NCBI GenBank assembly: GCA_029224965.1
Contig: JAQXVO010000004.1
Location: 22,502-86,501, forward strand
Reading direction: 5' to 3'
DNA length: 64,000 nt
From: Lachnospiraceae bacterium
Lineage (GTDB): Bacteria > Bacillota > Clostridia > Lachnospirales > Lachnospiraceae
Part shown: in pieces, positions 19,171 to 29,520 of the stretch
Position numbering within the stretch: the stretch's first letter is position 1
How the letters are laid out: every line of letters starts with the position of its first letter
Notes under the pieces: model-generated
What the model was told of the DNA's origin: nothing
What the model saw: only the letters and a program-made list of their open reading frames with translations
Database searches by the model: none
Position numbers and translations under genes: made by a program

Positions 19171-19245
19171 ATCCAGCTGGAAGACGTGCGGATATCGGTC
19201 AGAAGCTTTTTGGTTATGATCGAAAGCTGCACGCAGAGAAATAGG

Positions 19246-19274
19246 TGGACTATTTAACCACAGTTTGATATACT
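19246..19274 (+). promoter_or_regulatory. Promoter of enolase
   Basis: TGGACT (19246-19251) and TATACT (19269-19274) are 17 nt apart, about 75 nt before the enolase ATG. Confidence 0.55.
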
Positions 19275-19333
19275 TACCTTGCCGAAAGAAAATCGGCAGT
19301 AAGACTTTAAGATAAACCCAATAATTCAAATAG

Positions 19334-20695
<1,362 letters not shown>

Positions 20696-20787
20696 AGACA
20701 GACCAGAGCAGAGTATTATTACAGATCGATTTACAGCTGGATTCGAGAATTCGAAAACCGCTAAGATAAGGAATCATCCCTAAAATG

Positions 20788-20828
20788 AAAAGAGCCAGGG
20801 CAGGTATTTTCTGCTCTGACTCTTTTCT
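20788..20828 (+). terminator. Terminator of enolase
   Basis: AAAAGAGCCAGGGCAG pairs with CTGCTCTGACTCTTTT around a short loop; a T-rich tail is part of the descending arm. Confidence 0.8.
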
Positions 20829-20953
20829 ATTAGGTTGGAAAATGGGCTTTTTCCTGTTTTACTGGATTTTCTTTGCTATTTCCTGCTTCGCAAACAGTTG
20901 AAGCGGAAGCGGAAAAGCAATAAAATAGAAACTGAAAGGTTAGGCTTGATTTT

Positions 20954-21370
20954 ATGAGTAGTTTGGAACGTTTTGTAAAAGCACAGGAAAGAGATTTCTT
21001 TACTGCCTTGAAGGAAGTCCGTCACGGGAAAAAACAGAGCCATTGGATGTGGTATATATTTCCTCAAATCCGCGGCCTGGGTACCAGTGAAACCGCTCAG
21101 AAGTATGCCATCCGTGATCTGGAGGAGGCAAAGGACTATCTGAGGGATCCCTACCTGGAAGGAAACTTAAGTGAAATCTGCAACGCTCTTCTAGAGCAGG
21201 ACTGCAGCGATCCTCATGAGATTTTCGGCTCTCCGGATGATCTGAAGCTTCAGTCTTCCATGACTCTTTTTGAAGCCGCAGACGGCGGTGAGGACATTTT
21301 CTCGAAGATTCTGGACCGCTTCTATGGCGGTAAGCGAGACCAGAAGACACTTGACATCATCGGTGAATAA
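20954..21370 (+). CDS. DUF1810 family protein
   Basis: A 138-residue protein with the DUF1810 signature: SSLERFVKAQERDFFTALKEVRHGKKQSHWMWYIFPQI, the SETAQKYAI segment, and ILDRFYGGKRDQKTLDII at the C-terminus. The family is widespread and of unknown biochemical function. The start has AAAGGTTAGG upstream. It stands alone between the enolase terminator and a convergent minus-strand gene. Confidence 0.88.
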   Translation: MSSLERFVKAQERDFFTALKEVRHGKKQSHWMWYIFPQIRGLGTSETAQKYAIRDLEEAKDYLRDPYLEGNLSEICNALLEQDCSDPHEIFGSPDDLKLQSSMTLFEAADGGEDIFSKILDRFYGGKRDQKTLDIIGE

Positions 21371-21382
21371 TTTAATAAGCAT

Positions 21383-21419
21383 GAAAAATCACCCACGCTG
21401 CACTGCAGACGTGGGTGAT
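21383..21419 (-). terminator. Terminator of yitT (minus strand)
   Basis: ATCACCCACG and CGTGGGTGAT are perfect arms. On the minus strand the hairpin is followed by TTTTT, so it terminates the gene ending at 21512; it may also act weakly on the plus strand after DUF1810. Confidence 0.75.
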
Positions 21420-21511
21420 CATGTATTGATACAATTCTCACATAGGATATATTTGTTAACCTTCTGCCCACTTGGTCCGTGGACGATGGATATCATTATG
21501 GATCGTAAATC

Positions 21512-22396
21512 TCAGTTATCCAGCCGCTTCTGATAGCCTCCGGTGACATTAGTGCTGCCGTGCTCAATGATGAAGGCCTTGGGGTCGATTTCCAGAATAT
21601 CTCTCTTCACAAAATTCACTTCATTTTTGGCAACAACGGTAATCAGTACGTTGGTGCCTTCGTTTGTATAGGCGCCGACGCCCTTCCATTTGGTTACGCC
21701 GCGGACATACTTGTTAAGAATGACATCCTCGATTTCCGGATGGTGGGTGAAGATCTCCAGCTCGATTTCAATATTCTGGTAGTGAAAACGGTCGATGGCC
21801 AGAGAAAAGCAGATCACATAAAGAATGGAATAGAGGGCCGTTGGAATGGAGAACAGAATAGCGCATACCAGGTAGAGGACAGCATTGAAGGCCGTCTCGA
21901 ATTTTCCCACGGAAAAGTTCCGGTTTCTCGAAGCGATGAAGACACCGAGCAGGTCAAGGCCGCCGGCGCTGCCTCCGTTGGACAGGATCATGCCGCAGCC
22001 GATACCGCCGACCACTCCGCTGATCAGAAGATTTGCCAGCTTGTCATCGAGAATGGGGGTCTTCGGAATCGGAACCATGGACATAAGGATGGTCTGAACG
22101 ATCAGAGAGAGCAGGGTTCCGACCAGCATCTTTTTCTTCATGGTCTTCCAGGCCAGAATGAAGAGTGGGATATTGAGGCACATGTTGATAATACCGGCGA
22201 CGGTCTTCGACAGGCCGGGCAGAAACAGGGTCCGGAAGAGATTCGACAGTCCGACGATGCCGCCGGCATAGAGATCCAGTGGCTGTAGAAAGAGGTTCAC
22301 GGACAGGGAAAAGAGGACCGTTCCGATCAGGATCATCCCGATGTTCTTCTTGGTCAGCGGTCTCGGTGGGACATAAAGTTCATCCTGCAGATTCAT
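21512..22396 (-). CDS. YitT family membrane protein (DUF2179 C-terminus)
   Basis: A 294-residue protein with five to six membrane helices in the first 200 residues (NIGMILIGTVLFSLSVNLFL, AGGIVGLSNLF, NGGSAGGLDLLG) and a cytoplasmic DUF2179 domain after about 215 (VRGVTKWKGVGAYTNEGTNVLITVV). The YitT family is common in Bacillota; its transport substrate is unknown. AAGGAATG precedes the start. It is separated by 182 nt from the antiporter gene upstream. Confidence 0.92.
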   Translation of the reverse strand: MNLQDELYVPPRPLTKKNIGMILIGTVLFSLSVNLFLQPLDLYAGGIVGLSNLFRTLFLPGLSKTVAGIINMCLNIPLFILAWKTMKKKMLVGTLLSLIVQTILMSMVPIPKTPILDDKLANLLISGVVGGIGCGMILSNGGSAGGLDLLGVFIASRNRNFSVGKFETAFNAVLYLVCAILFSIPTALYSILYVICFSLAIDRFHYQNIEIELEIFTHHPEIEDVILNKYVRGVTKWKGVGAYTNEGTNVLITVVAKNEVNFVKRDILEIDPKAFIIEHGSTNVTGGYQKRLDN

Positions 22397-22578
22397 TTTT
22401 CATTCCTTAATTCTGTAATACAAAGTCAGCAGATATTTTTATTTTCGTGCAGGCAGGGCAGTATATAAGCTCTGCCTAACAGATTCTGTATTCAACAGGA
22501 ATACAATTTCAACGTCGATCAGAACCTTTCTGATCCGGAATAACAAGCCATAGAATCACACTTTCAATGTCTTCCTTT

Positions 22579-24081
22579 TCATGCCGTCTTTCTTTTGATT
22601 CCAAAGAGAATCAGAAGAAGGAAAGCTAAGGATGCGACGAGGCTTAAAAGAGCACTTTCAGTAAATCCGGAGATTAAGAAGCCGACAAAGCAGGAGATAA
22701 TGACCGGAATTGCATACTGAATCTGTGACTGGACATGCTCGAGGTGGCGGCAAAGGGCGCCGGAGCTCGACATGATGGTGGTATCGGAAATGGGAGAAAT
22801 ATGGTCGCCGCAGACCGCTCCGGACAGGACGGCCGAAACGGAAACTGTCATGAGAGACAGATTGCTGCTTCCGGAAAAGAGGCCAATGACCAGGGGCACC
22901 ATGATGGCGAAGGTTCCCCAGCTGGTGCCGGAGGAGAAGGAAATGAAGACCGCGATGGCGAAGGCAAGGACCGGAATAAAATGGGCTAGGCTGCCGTTTA
23001 CATTCATGATCGTTGCAATGAATTCGCCGGCTCCCAGGGCGCCGATCGTTCCCTTCAGGGTCCAGGCCAGAACCAGGATGATCATAAAGGGAATCATGAG
23101 TTTTGCACCCTCCGGAATGATCTCCATGATATCGGAAAAACGCCAGATCTTCCGGGCCGGATAGTAGATGCAGAGAAAGACCAGAACCAGAAGAGCTGCG
23201 AGGAAAAGGCTCTCCGCAGAGCTGCAGTTGGCGAAGCACTCGACCAGGGTCCGGCCGCCGGCCTTGTAGCCGGTGTAGAACATGAAGCCGACCGATGCGA
23301 CAATCAGCATGACCATAGGAAGGACCATGTCGATCAGGCGGGCGCCGTGACCGGTAACCTGTTCATTCTCCTCCTGGTCCTTCTGGTTGGCGTCATTTTC
23401 TTTCGGTGCACCGAGATCTCCGGCCGCCGCCCGGTCATCGTACTTCTTCATCAGGCCGAATTGAAAGTCAGCTGCCGAGGTAAAGAAGACCATGAAGATG
23501 GTCAGTAACGCATAGAGATTATAGGGGATGGTCTTCATGAAAAGCTGAAAGCCGGAAATGCCGGCGCCGGCCGGAACATAGGAATTAATGGCGGCTGCCC
23601 AGGAGGAAACCGGGGCGATGATGCAGACCGGAGCTGCTGTCGCGTCGATAATATAGGCCAGTCTGGCCCGGGAGACCTTATAGCGGTCGGTGACCGGCCG
23701 CATGACGGTTCCGATGGTCAGGCAGTTGAAGCCGTCGTCGACGAAGATCAGAATGCCAAGGAGGAATGTAGCCAGCATGGAGGCTCGCTTGGTTTTAAGA
23801 CGTGCACTGGCCCAGCGGCTATAGGCACCGGCGGCGCCGCTCTTCTGGATCAGAACGATGTCCATGGACAGAACAATCAGAAAGAGAATAATCGAGACAT
23901 CGAAATTCTCGGTCATCATCTTATAGAAGGCTTCCAGGGAAGGAAAGATCTGAAAATTCCCCATCATAAGAGAGCCAAGGACCACTCCTGCGAAGAGGGA
24001 AAGATAGACCTGCTTGGTGATCAGTGCAAGAATGATTGCCAAAAGGGGTGGCAGTAGTGAGAATGCGGTGCCGGTGAACAT
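22579..24081 (-). CDS. NhaC-family Na+/H+ antiporter
   Basis: A 500-residue, roughly 12-helix secondary transporter of the NhaC family. Typical elements are LALITKQVYLSLFAGVVLGSL near the N-terminus, GILIFVDDGFNCLTIGTVMRPVTD, ISFSSGTSWGTFAIMVPL and SGAVCGDHISPISDTTIMSSSGALC. NhaC proteins exchange Na+ for H+ or, in some members, organic acids such as malate/lactate; this sequence alone does not decide. A charged loop near 215-235 (QKDQEENE) is cytoplasmic. It begins 36 nt after the PTS EIIC-like gene and is likely in its operon. Confidence 0.9.
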   Translation of the reverse strand: MFTGTAFSLLPPLLAIILALITKQVYLSLFAGVVLGSLMMGNFQIFPSLEAFYKMMTENFDVSIILFLIVLSMDIVLIQKSGAAGAYSRWASARLKTKRASMLATFLLGILIFVDDGFNCLTIGTVMRPVTDRYKVSRARLAYIIDATAAPVCIIAPVSSWAAAINSYVPAGAGISGFQLFMKTIPYNLYALLTIFMVFFTSAADFQFGLMKKYDDRAAAGDLGAPKENDANQKDQEENEQVTGHGARLIDMVLPMVMLIVASVGFMFYTGYKAGGRTLVECFANCSSAESLFLAALLVLVFLCIYYPARKIWRFSDIMEIIPEGAKLMIPFMIILVLAWTLKGTIGALGAGEFIATIMNVNGSLAHFIPVLAFAIAVFISFSSGTSWGTFAIMVPLVIGLFSGSSNLSLMTVSVSAVLSGAVCGDHISPISDTTIMSSSGALCRHLEHVQSQIQYAIPVIISCFVGFLISGFTESALLSLVASLAFLLLILFGIKRKTA

Positions 24082-24117
24082 GGGAAACTCCCTTCTAATT
24101 CAAAACTTGATTTCATT

Positions 24118-25239
24118 TCAGGCCAGCTTCATGTCGCCGTCCTTGACCCAGCCGGCTTTCTTTACGATCAGGTTGATGATGGGGCAGATGACTGCCGGAA
24201 GGACAAAGCTTACAAGGATTAAGCCGATCCAGTCGGTCGGAGTGATGGCGGATTTGGTACCGGCTTCGATTCCGGAAAGCCAGCCCTGGAAGATACCGAT
24301 CTGTCCGCAGAGACCGCAGGTACCCATGCCGGAATCAATGGCCGGGCCATTCATTTCCAGATGGAAGAGACAGGTTGCGATGGGGCCTGTGATGGCGGAA
24401 GTCAGGATCGGAGCAATCCAGATCCGGGGATTCTTTACGATGTTCGGCATCTGCAGCATGGAGGTTCCGATGCCCTGAGATACAAGACCGCCCCACTTGT
24501 TTTCCTTAAAGCTCATGACGGCAAAGCCGACCATCTGTGCGCAGCAGCCTGCGACAGCGGCTCCGCCGGCCAGGCCGGTCAGAGCCAGAGCAGCACAGAT
24601 AGCGGCCGAGGAAATCGGCAGGGTCAGAGCGATGCCGACGATGACGGAGACGAGGATGCCCATCCAGAAGGGCTGAAGCTCTGTGGCAACCATAATCAGA
24701 TTTCCAAGGAGCATGGCCAGTTTTCCGAGAGGAGGTGCAATCAGCCAGGACAGGAAGACTCCGACACCGACAGTAACAAGGGGTGTCACAAGGATATCGA
24801 CCTTGGTTTCCTTGGAGACCATCTTACCGATCTCTGCGGTAATGATAGCTACGAAAAGGACGGCCAGGGGACCGCCGGCACCGCCCAGGGCATTGGATGC
24901 AAAGCCGACGGCAACCAGGGAGAAGAGGACCAGAGGCGGGCACTGTAAAGCATAGCCGATGGCAACTGCCATGGCAGGTCCGCTCATGGCCATAGCCAGA
25001 CCGCCGACTGTGTAATCTGTTCCGGCAATGGTTGCTACCGTTGCCTGTAAAAAGGGAATGTGAAAAAGAGTTCCCAGGGTATTGATAATGGTTCCGATCA
25101 GAAGGGAACAGAAAAGTCCCTGGGCCATGGCACCTAAAGCATCGATGCCGTAGCGCTTCAGTGAGATTTCAATGTTTTTTCGCTTGAGAAATGCCTTGAA
25201 TCTGCTGTCTTCTTTGTCTTTTGGCTTTTCTGCTGTCAT
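24118..25239 (-). CDS. PTS transporter subunit IIC-like membrane protein
   Basis: A 373-residue polytopic protein. The start at 25239 (MTAEKPKDKED) is preferred because GGAGGAAAGG lies just upstream, whereas the upstream in-frame start at 25302 has no site. Residues 30-373 form many hydrophobic helices with AMAQGLFCSLLIGTIINTLG, GGAGGPLAVLFVAI, PISSAAICAALALTGLAGGAAVAGCCAQMVG and LPAVICPIINLIVKKAGWV, typical of the EIIC family sometimes called PTS_EIIC_2. No IIA or IIB gene is adjacent. Members of this family may be PTS-independent transporters, so the substrate is unknown. Confidence 0.82.
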   Translation of the reverse strand: MTAEKPKDKEDSRFKAFLKRKNIEISLKRYGIDALGAMAQGLFCSLLIGTIINTLGTLFHIPFLQATVATIAGTDYTVGGLAMAMSGPAMAVAIGYALQCPPLVLFSLVAVGFASNALGGAGGPLAVLFVAIITAEIGKMVSKETKVDILVTPLVTVGVGVFLSWLIAPPLGKLAMLLGNLIMVATELQPFWMGILVSVIVGIALTLPISSAAICAALALTGLAGGAAVAGCCAQMVGFAVMSFKENKWGGLVSQGIGTSMLQMPNIVKNPRIWIAPILTSAITGPIATCLFHLEMNGPAIDSGMGTCGLCGQIGIFQGWLSGIEAGTKSAITPTDWIGLILVSFVLPAVICPIINLIVKKAGWVKDGDMKLA

Positions 25240-25352
25240 AACACCTTTCCTCCCAGCGTCCCCTGTCTTTCTGTTCCAAAGAAGAGACAGGCCGCATTTC
25301 ATCTGACGAAACTCATTGAAAGCCGGCTCCGTCGAACACTTAAACGCCCTGA

Positions 25353-25381
25353 ATTATAGCAGATGTCTTTAGCAGGGTAAA
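25353..25381 (-). promoter_or_regulatory. Promoter of the EIIC-nhaC operon
   Basis: On the minus strand TTTACC (25381-25376) and TATAAT (25358-25353) are 17 nt apart, about 115 nt before the start codon at 25239. Confidence 0.65.
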
Positions 25382-25391
25382 GTTGTCAGGA

Positions 25392-25405
25392 TACCTGTAC
25401 AGGTA
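25392..25405. promoter_or_regulatory. Perfect 14-bp palindrome between divergent units
   Basis: TACCTGTACAGGTA lies 10 nt upstream of the minus-strand -35 box and about 200 nt before the plus-strand oxidoreductase. It is a likely operator. In the rest of the 25240-25604 gap I see only AT-rich promoter-like sequence for the plus-strand gene near 25440-25500. Confidence 0.5.
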
Positions 25406-25604
25406 CAAGTACAATAAATAAGAAGGATTTGTGGAATGCTATGTTTTTACAATATTTTATCCGGATTTCGTTGGTGAAATTTCATAGAGACTATGTTAAA
25501 TTATTGACAGGACGCATTTTTCTGCCAATTCCGGGGAGGTGATTCTTCGAAGGATTGGTCTAAATTTCATCCACTGTCAGTTAACACAAGAAAGGATAGG
25601 AATT

Positions 25605-28508
25605 ATGCCCGAACAGTTTAAGACCGTGCGGTCAAAATATCAGGGGGAGGCTGTAAAGGACCCTGAGATTGCAAAGCTCGCCAGAAAGATTACCGACTGT
25701 GTTCCCCATAAGATCAAGGGGATCACAACAGAGGATTCGGAATACTGGGGACTGAAGGAAGTCGTCACCCATGAAATGGCGGTTGCTGCAAATAAGATGA
25801 AGCTTCGGAAGTTCTACACCTTTGAGGAGCTTCAGAAAATGAACCCCGAATACAGTGAGAAAGACTTAAGAGACCTTCTCTATCAGATGAGCTATGTCGG
25901 AATTCTCGAGTACGATTATTCGGACTGCTATGATCACAATGGCCCGATCGAGGGGAAGCCCCGGATTCAGCGCTGGAGAATTCCCTACTTCGTACCCGGG
26001 GTCGGAGAGCTCTTCAATTCCTCCAAGGACCGTGTGGACAAGAATCCGCCGGTGGCATCGGCCTTTGAGCGGATGACCTTCGATCCTCTGGCCGGTATTA
26101 CCCAGATGGTTCCTCCCGGAGGCGACGGCATCGGCATGCATGTCATTCCGGTCGAGAAGGCTCTGGATGTCAGCCAGGAATCAGTAGATCTCGAGCACAT
26201 TTCCTACTGGCTCAATAAATATGACGGACATATTTCCGCCGGTATCTGCTCCTGCCGTTATTCCCGTGCCACTCTGGGCGAGGGCTGTGCCGATGATTTC
26301 AATGACTGGTGTATCCAGGTCGGCGATATGGCGGATTATTCGGTTGAGACCAAGAGAGCCCACTATATTACCAAGGAAGAGGCCATTGAGATCTGCAAGA
26401 AGGCAGAGGACAACGGCTTCGTTCATCAGATTACCAATATCGATGGTGAGAACCATATTTTCGATATCTGCAACTGCGATGTGAAGATCTGCAACGCCCT
26501 CCGGACCAGTATGCTCTTCAATACGCCTAACCTCTCCAAGAGCGCCTATACGGCAAAGACCACTCCGGAGAACTGCGTAGCCTGCGGACTCTGTGTCGAG
26601 GCCTGTCCTGCCGGTGCCGTTAAGCTGGGCCAGAAGCTCTGCAAGAAGGATGGCACCCTGCCGGAATATCCCAAGTCCATTCTTCCGGATGCCATCCATT
26701 GGGGCAGATATGCATGGGATGAAAACTACCGAGATACCGCCCGGATGTACAACAGCTGGCAGACCGGTTCCTCTCCCTGCAAGGCAGCCTGTCCGGCTCA
26801 CGTTCCGGTTCAGGGCTATCTGCAGAAGGCCAAGGAAGGAAAGTACGAAGAGGCCCTGGCTCTGATCAAGACCATGAATCCTTTCCCGGCTGTCTGCGGC
26901 AGAGTCTGCAACAAGAGATGCGAGACCGCCTGCACCAGAGCCACCATTGATGAGGCCGTTTCCATCGATGCTGTTAAGAAATTCGTGGCAGACTATGATC
27001 TGGCACAGGATCAGCCTTATATTCCGAAGAAGGCTGTGGCTTCCGTTACCGGAAAATTTGACCAGAAGATCGCCATTATCGGTGCCGGTCCTGCAGGTCT
27101 TTCCTGCGCCTACTATCTGGCACTCATGGGCTATTCACCGGTTGTCTTCGAGAAGCACGAAAAGGCCGGCGGTATGATGACCTATGGCATTCCTTCCTAT
27201 AAGCTTGAAAAGGATGTCATTGCAAAGGAAATCGAGGTCATTGAAAAGCTTGGCGTCGAGATCCGCTGCGGTGTCGAGGTCGGTAAGGATATCACCCTGA
27301 AAGAACTGAAGGATCAGGGCTTTAAGGCCTTCTATATCGCCATCGGCTGCCAGGGCGGACGCCGTCCCGGTGTGGCAAATGACGATGCTGAGGGTACCGA
27401 TATCGCTGTTCATTATCTGCAGAGCTCCATGGCCAAGGGTCATCCGGCCATTGAAGGCGATGTGGTCGTTGTCGGTGGCGGAAATGTAGCCGTTGACTGC
27501 GCACGGAATGCCGTAAAGCGCGGTGCCAGCCATGTCACCATGGTTTCCCTGGAGCAGAGAGATGAGATGCCTGCAAGCAAGTCCGAGATCCAGGAGACAC
27601 TGGATGACCACATCGAGATCCTGAACGGATGGGGACCGAAGGAAGTTCTCGTTGATGATGAAAAGAAGGTATCCGGCATTGTATTCAAGAAGTGCACAAG
27701 GACCATTGATCCGGAGACTAAGCGTTTCTCCCCTCTGTATGATGAGAGCGTAAGGCAGGAAGTCTCCTGCAAGCATATTGTCTTCGCCATCGGCCAGGCC
27801 ATTGAATGGGGCGGCCTTCTGGATGACCGGAAGGTAACCTTCCATCACGGAAACTATCCCAAGGCAGATGCTCTGACCTTCCAGACCGAGGATCCCGAGA
27901 TCTTCGTCGGAGGAGATGTTCTGACAGGCCCTAAATTTGTCATCGATGCCATTGCGGAAGGCCATTATGCCGCAGATTCCCTGAACCGCTATGTCCAGTG
28001 GAATGCTTCCATGACCATCGGCCGCGACCGTCACAATTATCTGGAACTCGACAAGGATGACCTGAAGATCGATTCCTATGATACAGCCGGCCGTCAGGAA
28101 GCCATCGATCATCCGGAGGGAGTAGATCCTTTCCGTGACAATCATGGAACTCTGACTGCTGAGCAGGTTGCCGCCGAGACCAGCCGCTGCCTGGGCTGCG
28201 GAGCTTCGGTTGTCGATCCCAACAAGTGTATCGGCTGCGGCATCTGCACGACCCGCTGCCAGTTCGATGCCATCCATCTCTACAGAGACCATCCGGAGAA
28301 CACGGACATGCGCTTTGCCGAAGATAAGATCAAGGGCCTGGCACCTTATGCCATTAAGAGAGCCTTCCGGATTCTCAAGAACTCCGGTTCCGAGGAAGCC
28401 AAGATCATGCGGGAGAAGCGTCGGGAATATAATAAGAACAAGGAATTCAACAAGGCCCATCCGGATATCGGAAATGCAGTGACATTTTCGGATGAGGAAA
28501 AGAAATAA
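25605..28508 (+). CDS. Large multidomain NAD(P)/FAD-dependent iron-sulfur oxidoreductase
   Basis: A 967-residue soluble protein; ATG 25605 follows AAAGGATAGG. Domains in order: an unassigned N-terminal region (1-300) with a cysteine cluster (GICSCRYSRATLGEGC, DWC, CNCDVKIC) that may bind a metal cluster; a ferredoxin motif CVACGLCVEACP (about 345); a GltD-type Fe-S/helical domain (CKAACPAHVPVQGYL, CGRVCNKRCETACTR, about 395-465); an FAD site IIGAGPAGLSCAYYLA (about 490); an NAD(P) site VVVGGGNVAVDCARNAV (about 625); GGDVLTGPKFVIDAIAEG; and C-terminal CLGCG plus CIGCGICTTRCQ. The centre resembles NADPH-dependent glutamate synthase small subunit/NfnB. The partner substrate is unknown; electron transfer or bifurcation is possible. 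Confidence 0.85.
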   Translation: MPEQFKTVRSKYQGEAVKDPEIAKLARKITDCVPHKIKGITTEDSEYWGLKEVVTHEMAVAANKMKLRKFYTFEELQKMNPEYSEKDLRDLLYQMSYVGILEYDYSDCYDHNGPIEGKPRIQRWRIPYFVPGVGELFNSSKDRVDKNPPVASAFERMTFDPLAGITQMVPPGGDGIGMHVIPVEKALDVSQESVDLEHISYWLNKYDGHISAGICSCRYSRATLGEGCADDFNDWCIQVGDMADYSVETKRAHYITKEEAIEICKKAEDNGFVHQITNIDGENHIFDICNCDVKICNALRTSMLFNTPNLSKSAYTAKTTPENCVACGLCVEACPAGAVKLGQKLCKKDGTLPEYPKSILPDAIHWGRYAWDENYRDTARMYNSWQTGSSPCKAACPAHVPVQGYLQKAKEGKYEEALALIKTMNPFPAVCGRVCNKRCETACTRATIDEAVSIDAVKKFVADYDLAQDQPYIPKKAVASVTGKFDQKIAIIGAGPAGLSCAYYLALMGYSPVVFEKHEKAGGMMTYGIPSYKLEKDVIAKEIEVIEKLGVEIRCGVEVGKDITLKELKDQGFKAFYIAIGCQGGRRPGVANDDAEGTDIAVHYLQSSMAKGHPAIEGDVVVVGGGNVAVDCARNAVKRGASHVTMVSLEQRDEMPASKSEIQETLDDHIEILNGWGPKEVLVDDEKKVSGIVFKKCTRTIDPETKRFSPLYDESVRQEVSCKHIVFAIGQAIEWGGLLDDRKVTFHHGNYPKADALTFQTEDPEIFVGGDVLTGPKFVIDAIAEGHYAADSLNRYVQWNASMTIGRDRHNYLELDKDDLKIDSYDTAGRQEAIDHPEGVDPFRDNHGTLTAEQVAAETSRCLGCGASVVDPNKCIGCGICTTRCQFDAIHLYRDHPENTDMRFAEDKIKGLAPYAIKRAFRILKNSGSEEAKIMREKRREYNKNKEFNKAHPDIGNAVTFSDEEKK

Positions 28509-28570
28509 ATCGGTGCAGAGGAGTCCAGTCTTCTTCAGTGTACAGCAATTTTATTGCTTTTTGATTTTGC

Positions 28571-29209
28571 TCAGATGGGCACATCTCTGTGCTCAACGGA
28601 GGTGGAGAAAGCGATCAGGGTCTTCGTTTTTCCGAAATGCTGGAGTTCATTAATGAAATGGTCCAGCTGCTCGGTGGTCTGGAAGACCGTTTCAATCAGC
28701 ATGGAATAATCTCCGGTGACACAGTTGCACTCCACGACATTGTCGATTCCCTGAATATAGGGATAGAATTCCTGCTTCTGATTGGGAGCAACCTCAAGGT
28801 TAATAAAGGCCTTGATATGGTAGCCGAAGCGGCGGTAGTCGACCTCGGCATGGAAGCCGCGGATGATACCGGCCTTTTCCAGCTTATCAATCCGGGCCGA
28901 GACTGCCGGAGAGGACAGGAAAACCTGACTTGCGATTTCCTTTACCGGTGTTCGTGCATTTTTTAAGAGGATCCGGATGATCTTCCGGTCAATTGGATCC
29001 AGTTCTTTTTCATCCAGATCTGCCGTCTGGTCAGATTCCCAAAGCGGAGCCTGACCGGAAGGCAGGTCTTTTTCAATTTCGGAACTTTCAGCCGGCGCTT
29101 TTCCGGTTCTTTTTCTTGCCTTCGTGCCACCGGTTTTTCTATGGCTGCCTTCCTTTTCCGGGTCCAATGCCGTTCCCGGAATATTTTCACGGTTGGTAGA
29201 GTAATCCAT
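28571..29209 (-). CDS. Lrp/AsnC family regulator with a polar N-terminal extension
   Basis: A 212-residue protein. Residues about 70-115 are the AsnC helix-turn-helix (LDPIDRKIIRILLKNARTP, SSPAVSARIDKLEKAGII) and 130-205 the RAM ligand-sensing domain (AFINLEVAPNQKQEF, CVTGDYSMLIETVF). The first 70 residues are charged and disordered, unlike usual family members of 150-165 residues. Lrp proteins sense amino acids. It is divergent from aspartase across an AT-rich gap and convergent with the large oxidoreductase, so aspA control or autoregulation is likely. Confidence 0.92.
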   Translation of the reverse strand: MDYSTNRENIPGTALDPEKEGSHRKTGGTKARKRTGKAPAESSEIEKDLPSGQAPLWESDQTADLDEKELDPIDRKIIRILLKNARTPVKEIASQVFLSSPAVSARIDKLEKAGIIRGFHAEVDYRRFGYHIKAFINLEVAPNQKQEFYPYIQGIDNVVECNCVTGDYSMLIETVFQTTEQLDHFINELQHFGKTKTLIAFSTSVEHRDVPI

Positions 29210-29520
29210 CTTCTCTTTCCTTTCTAATCTAGGTCTTTTTACTGAATGATACCGAAAGGGAATCTATTCATAAGGAAGACTAATGATACCTATTACGAGA
29301 CGATTTCAACAAAATTAACAATTTAAAGAAAAATCAACTTTCATTTAAATATTATAAGCTGAAATAGCAGAAAATCAATAATTCTGTCAGCATTAACTTA
29401 ATAATATTTACAAACGCCAAAAAGAGGGATATTCTTCCAGCATAAACAAAGCAGGCCGATAAGATATCCTGATAAATCTAAGGAAGGCCATGTGTGATAG
29501 CGAGAAAGCGAGGACCTAAA
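29210..29520. promoter_or_regulatory. AT-rich divergent promoter region between lrp-like gene and aspA
   Basis: A 311-nt gene-free gap, unusually A+T-rich from about 29300 to 29430 with many TTAA/AATAAT stretches. This is the type of sequence Lrp-type octamers bind. I see no clear single -35/-10 pair. The plus-strand end has a GAGGA ribosome site for aspA. Confidence 0.4.

Noticed and set aside
27135..28460. 441-codon minus-strand frame opposite the large oxidoreductase
   Set aside because: Shadow of a real gene with intact FAD, NAD and Fe-S motifs on the plus strand.
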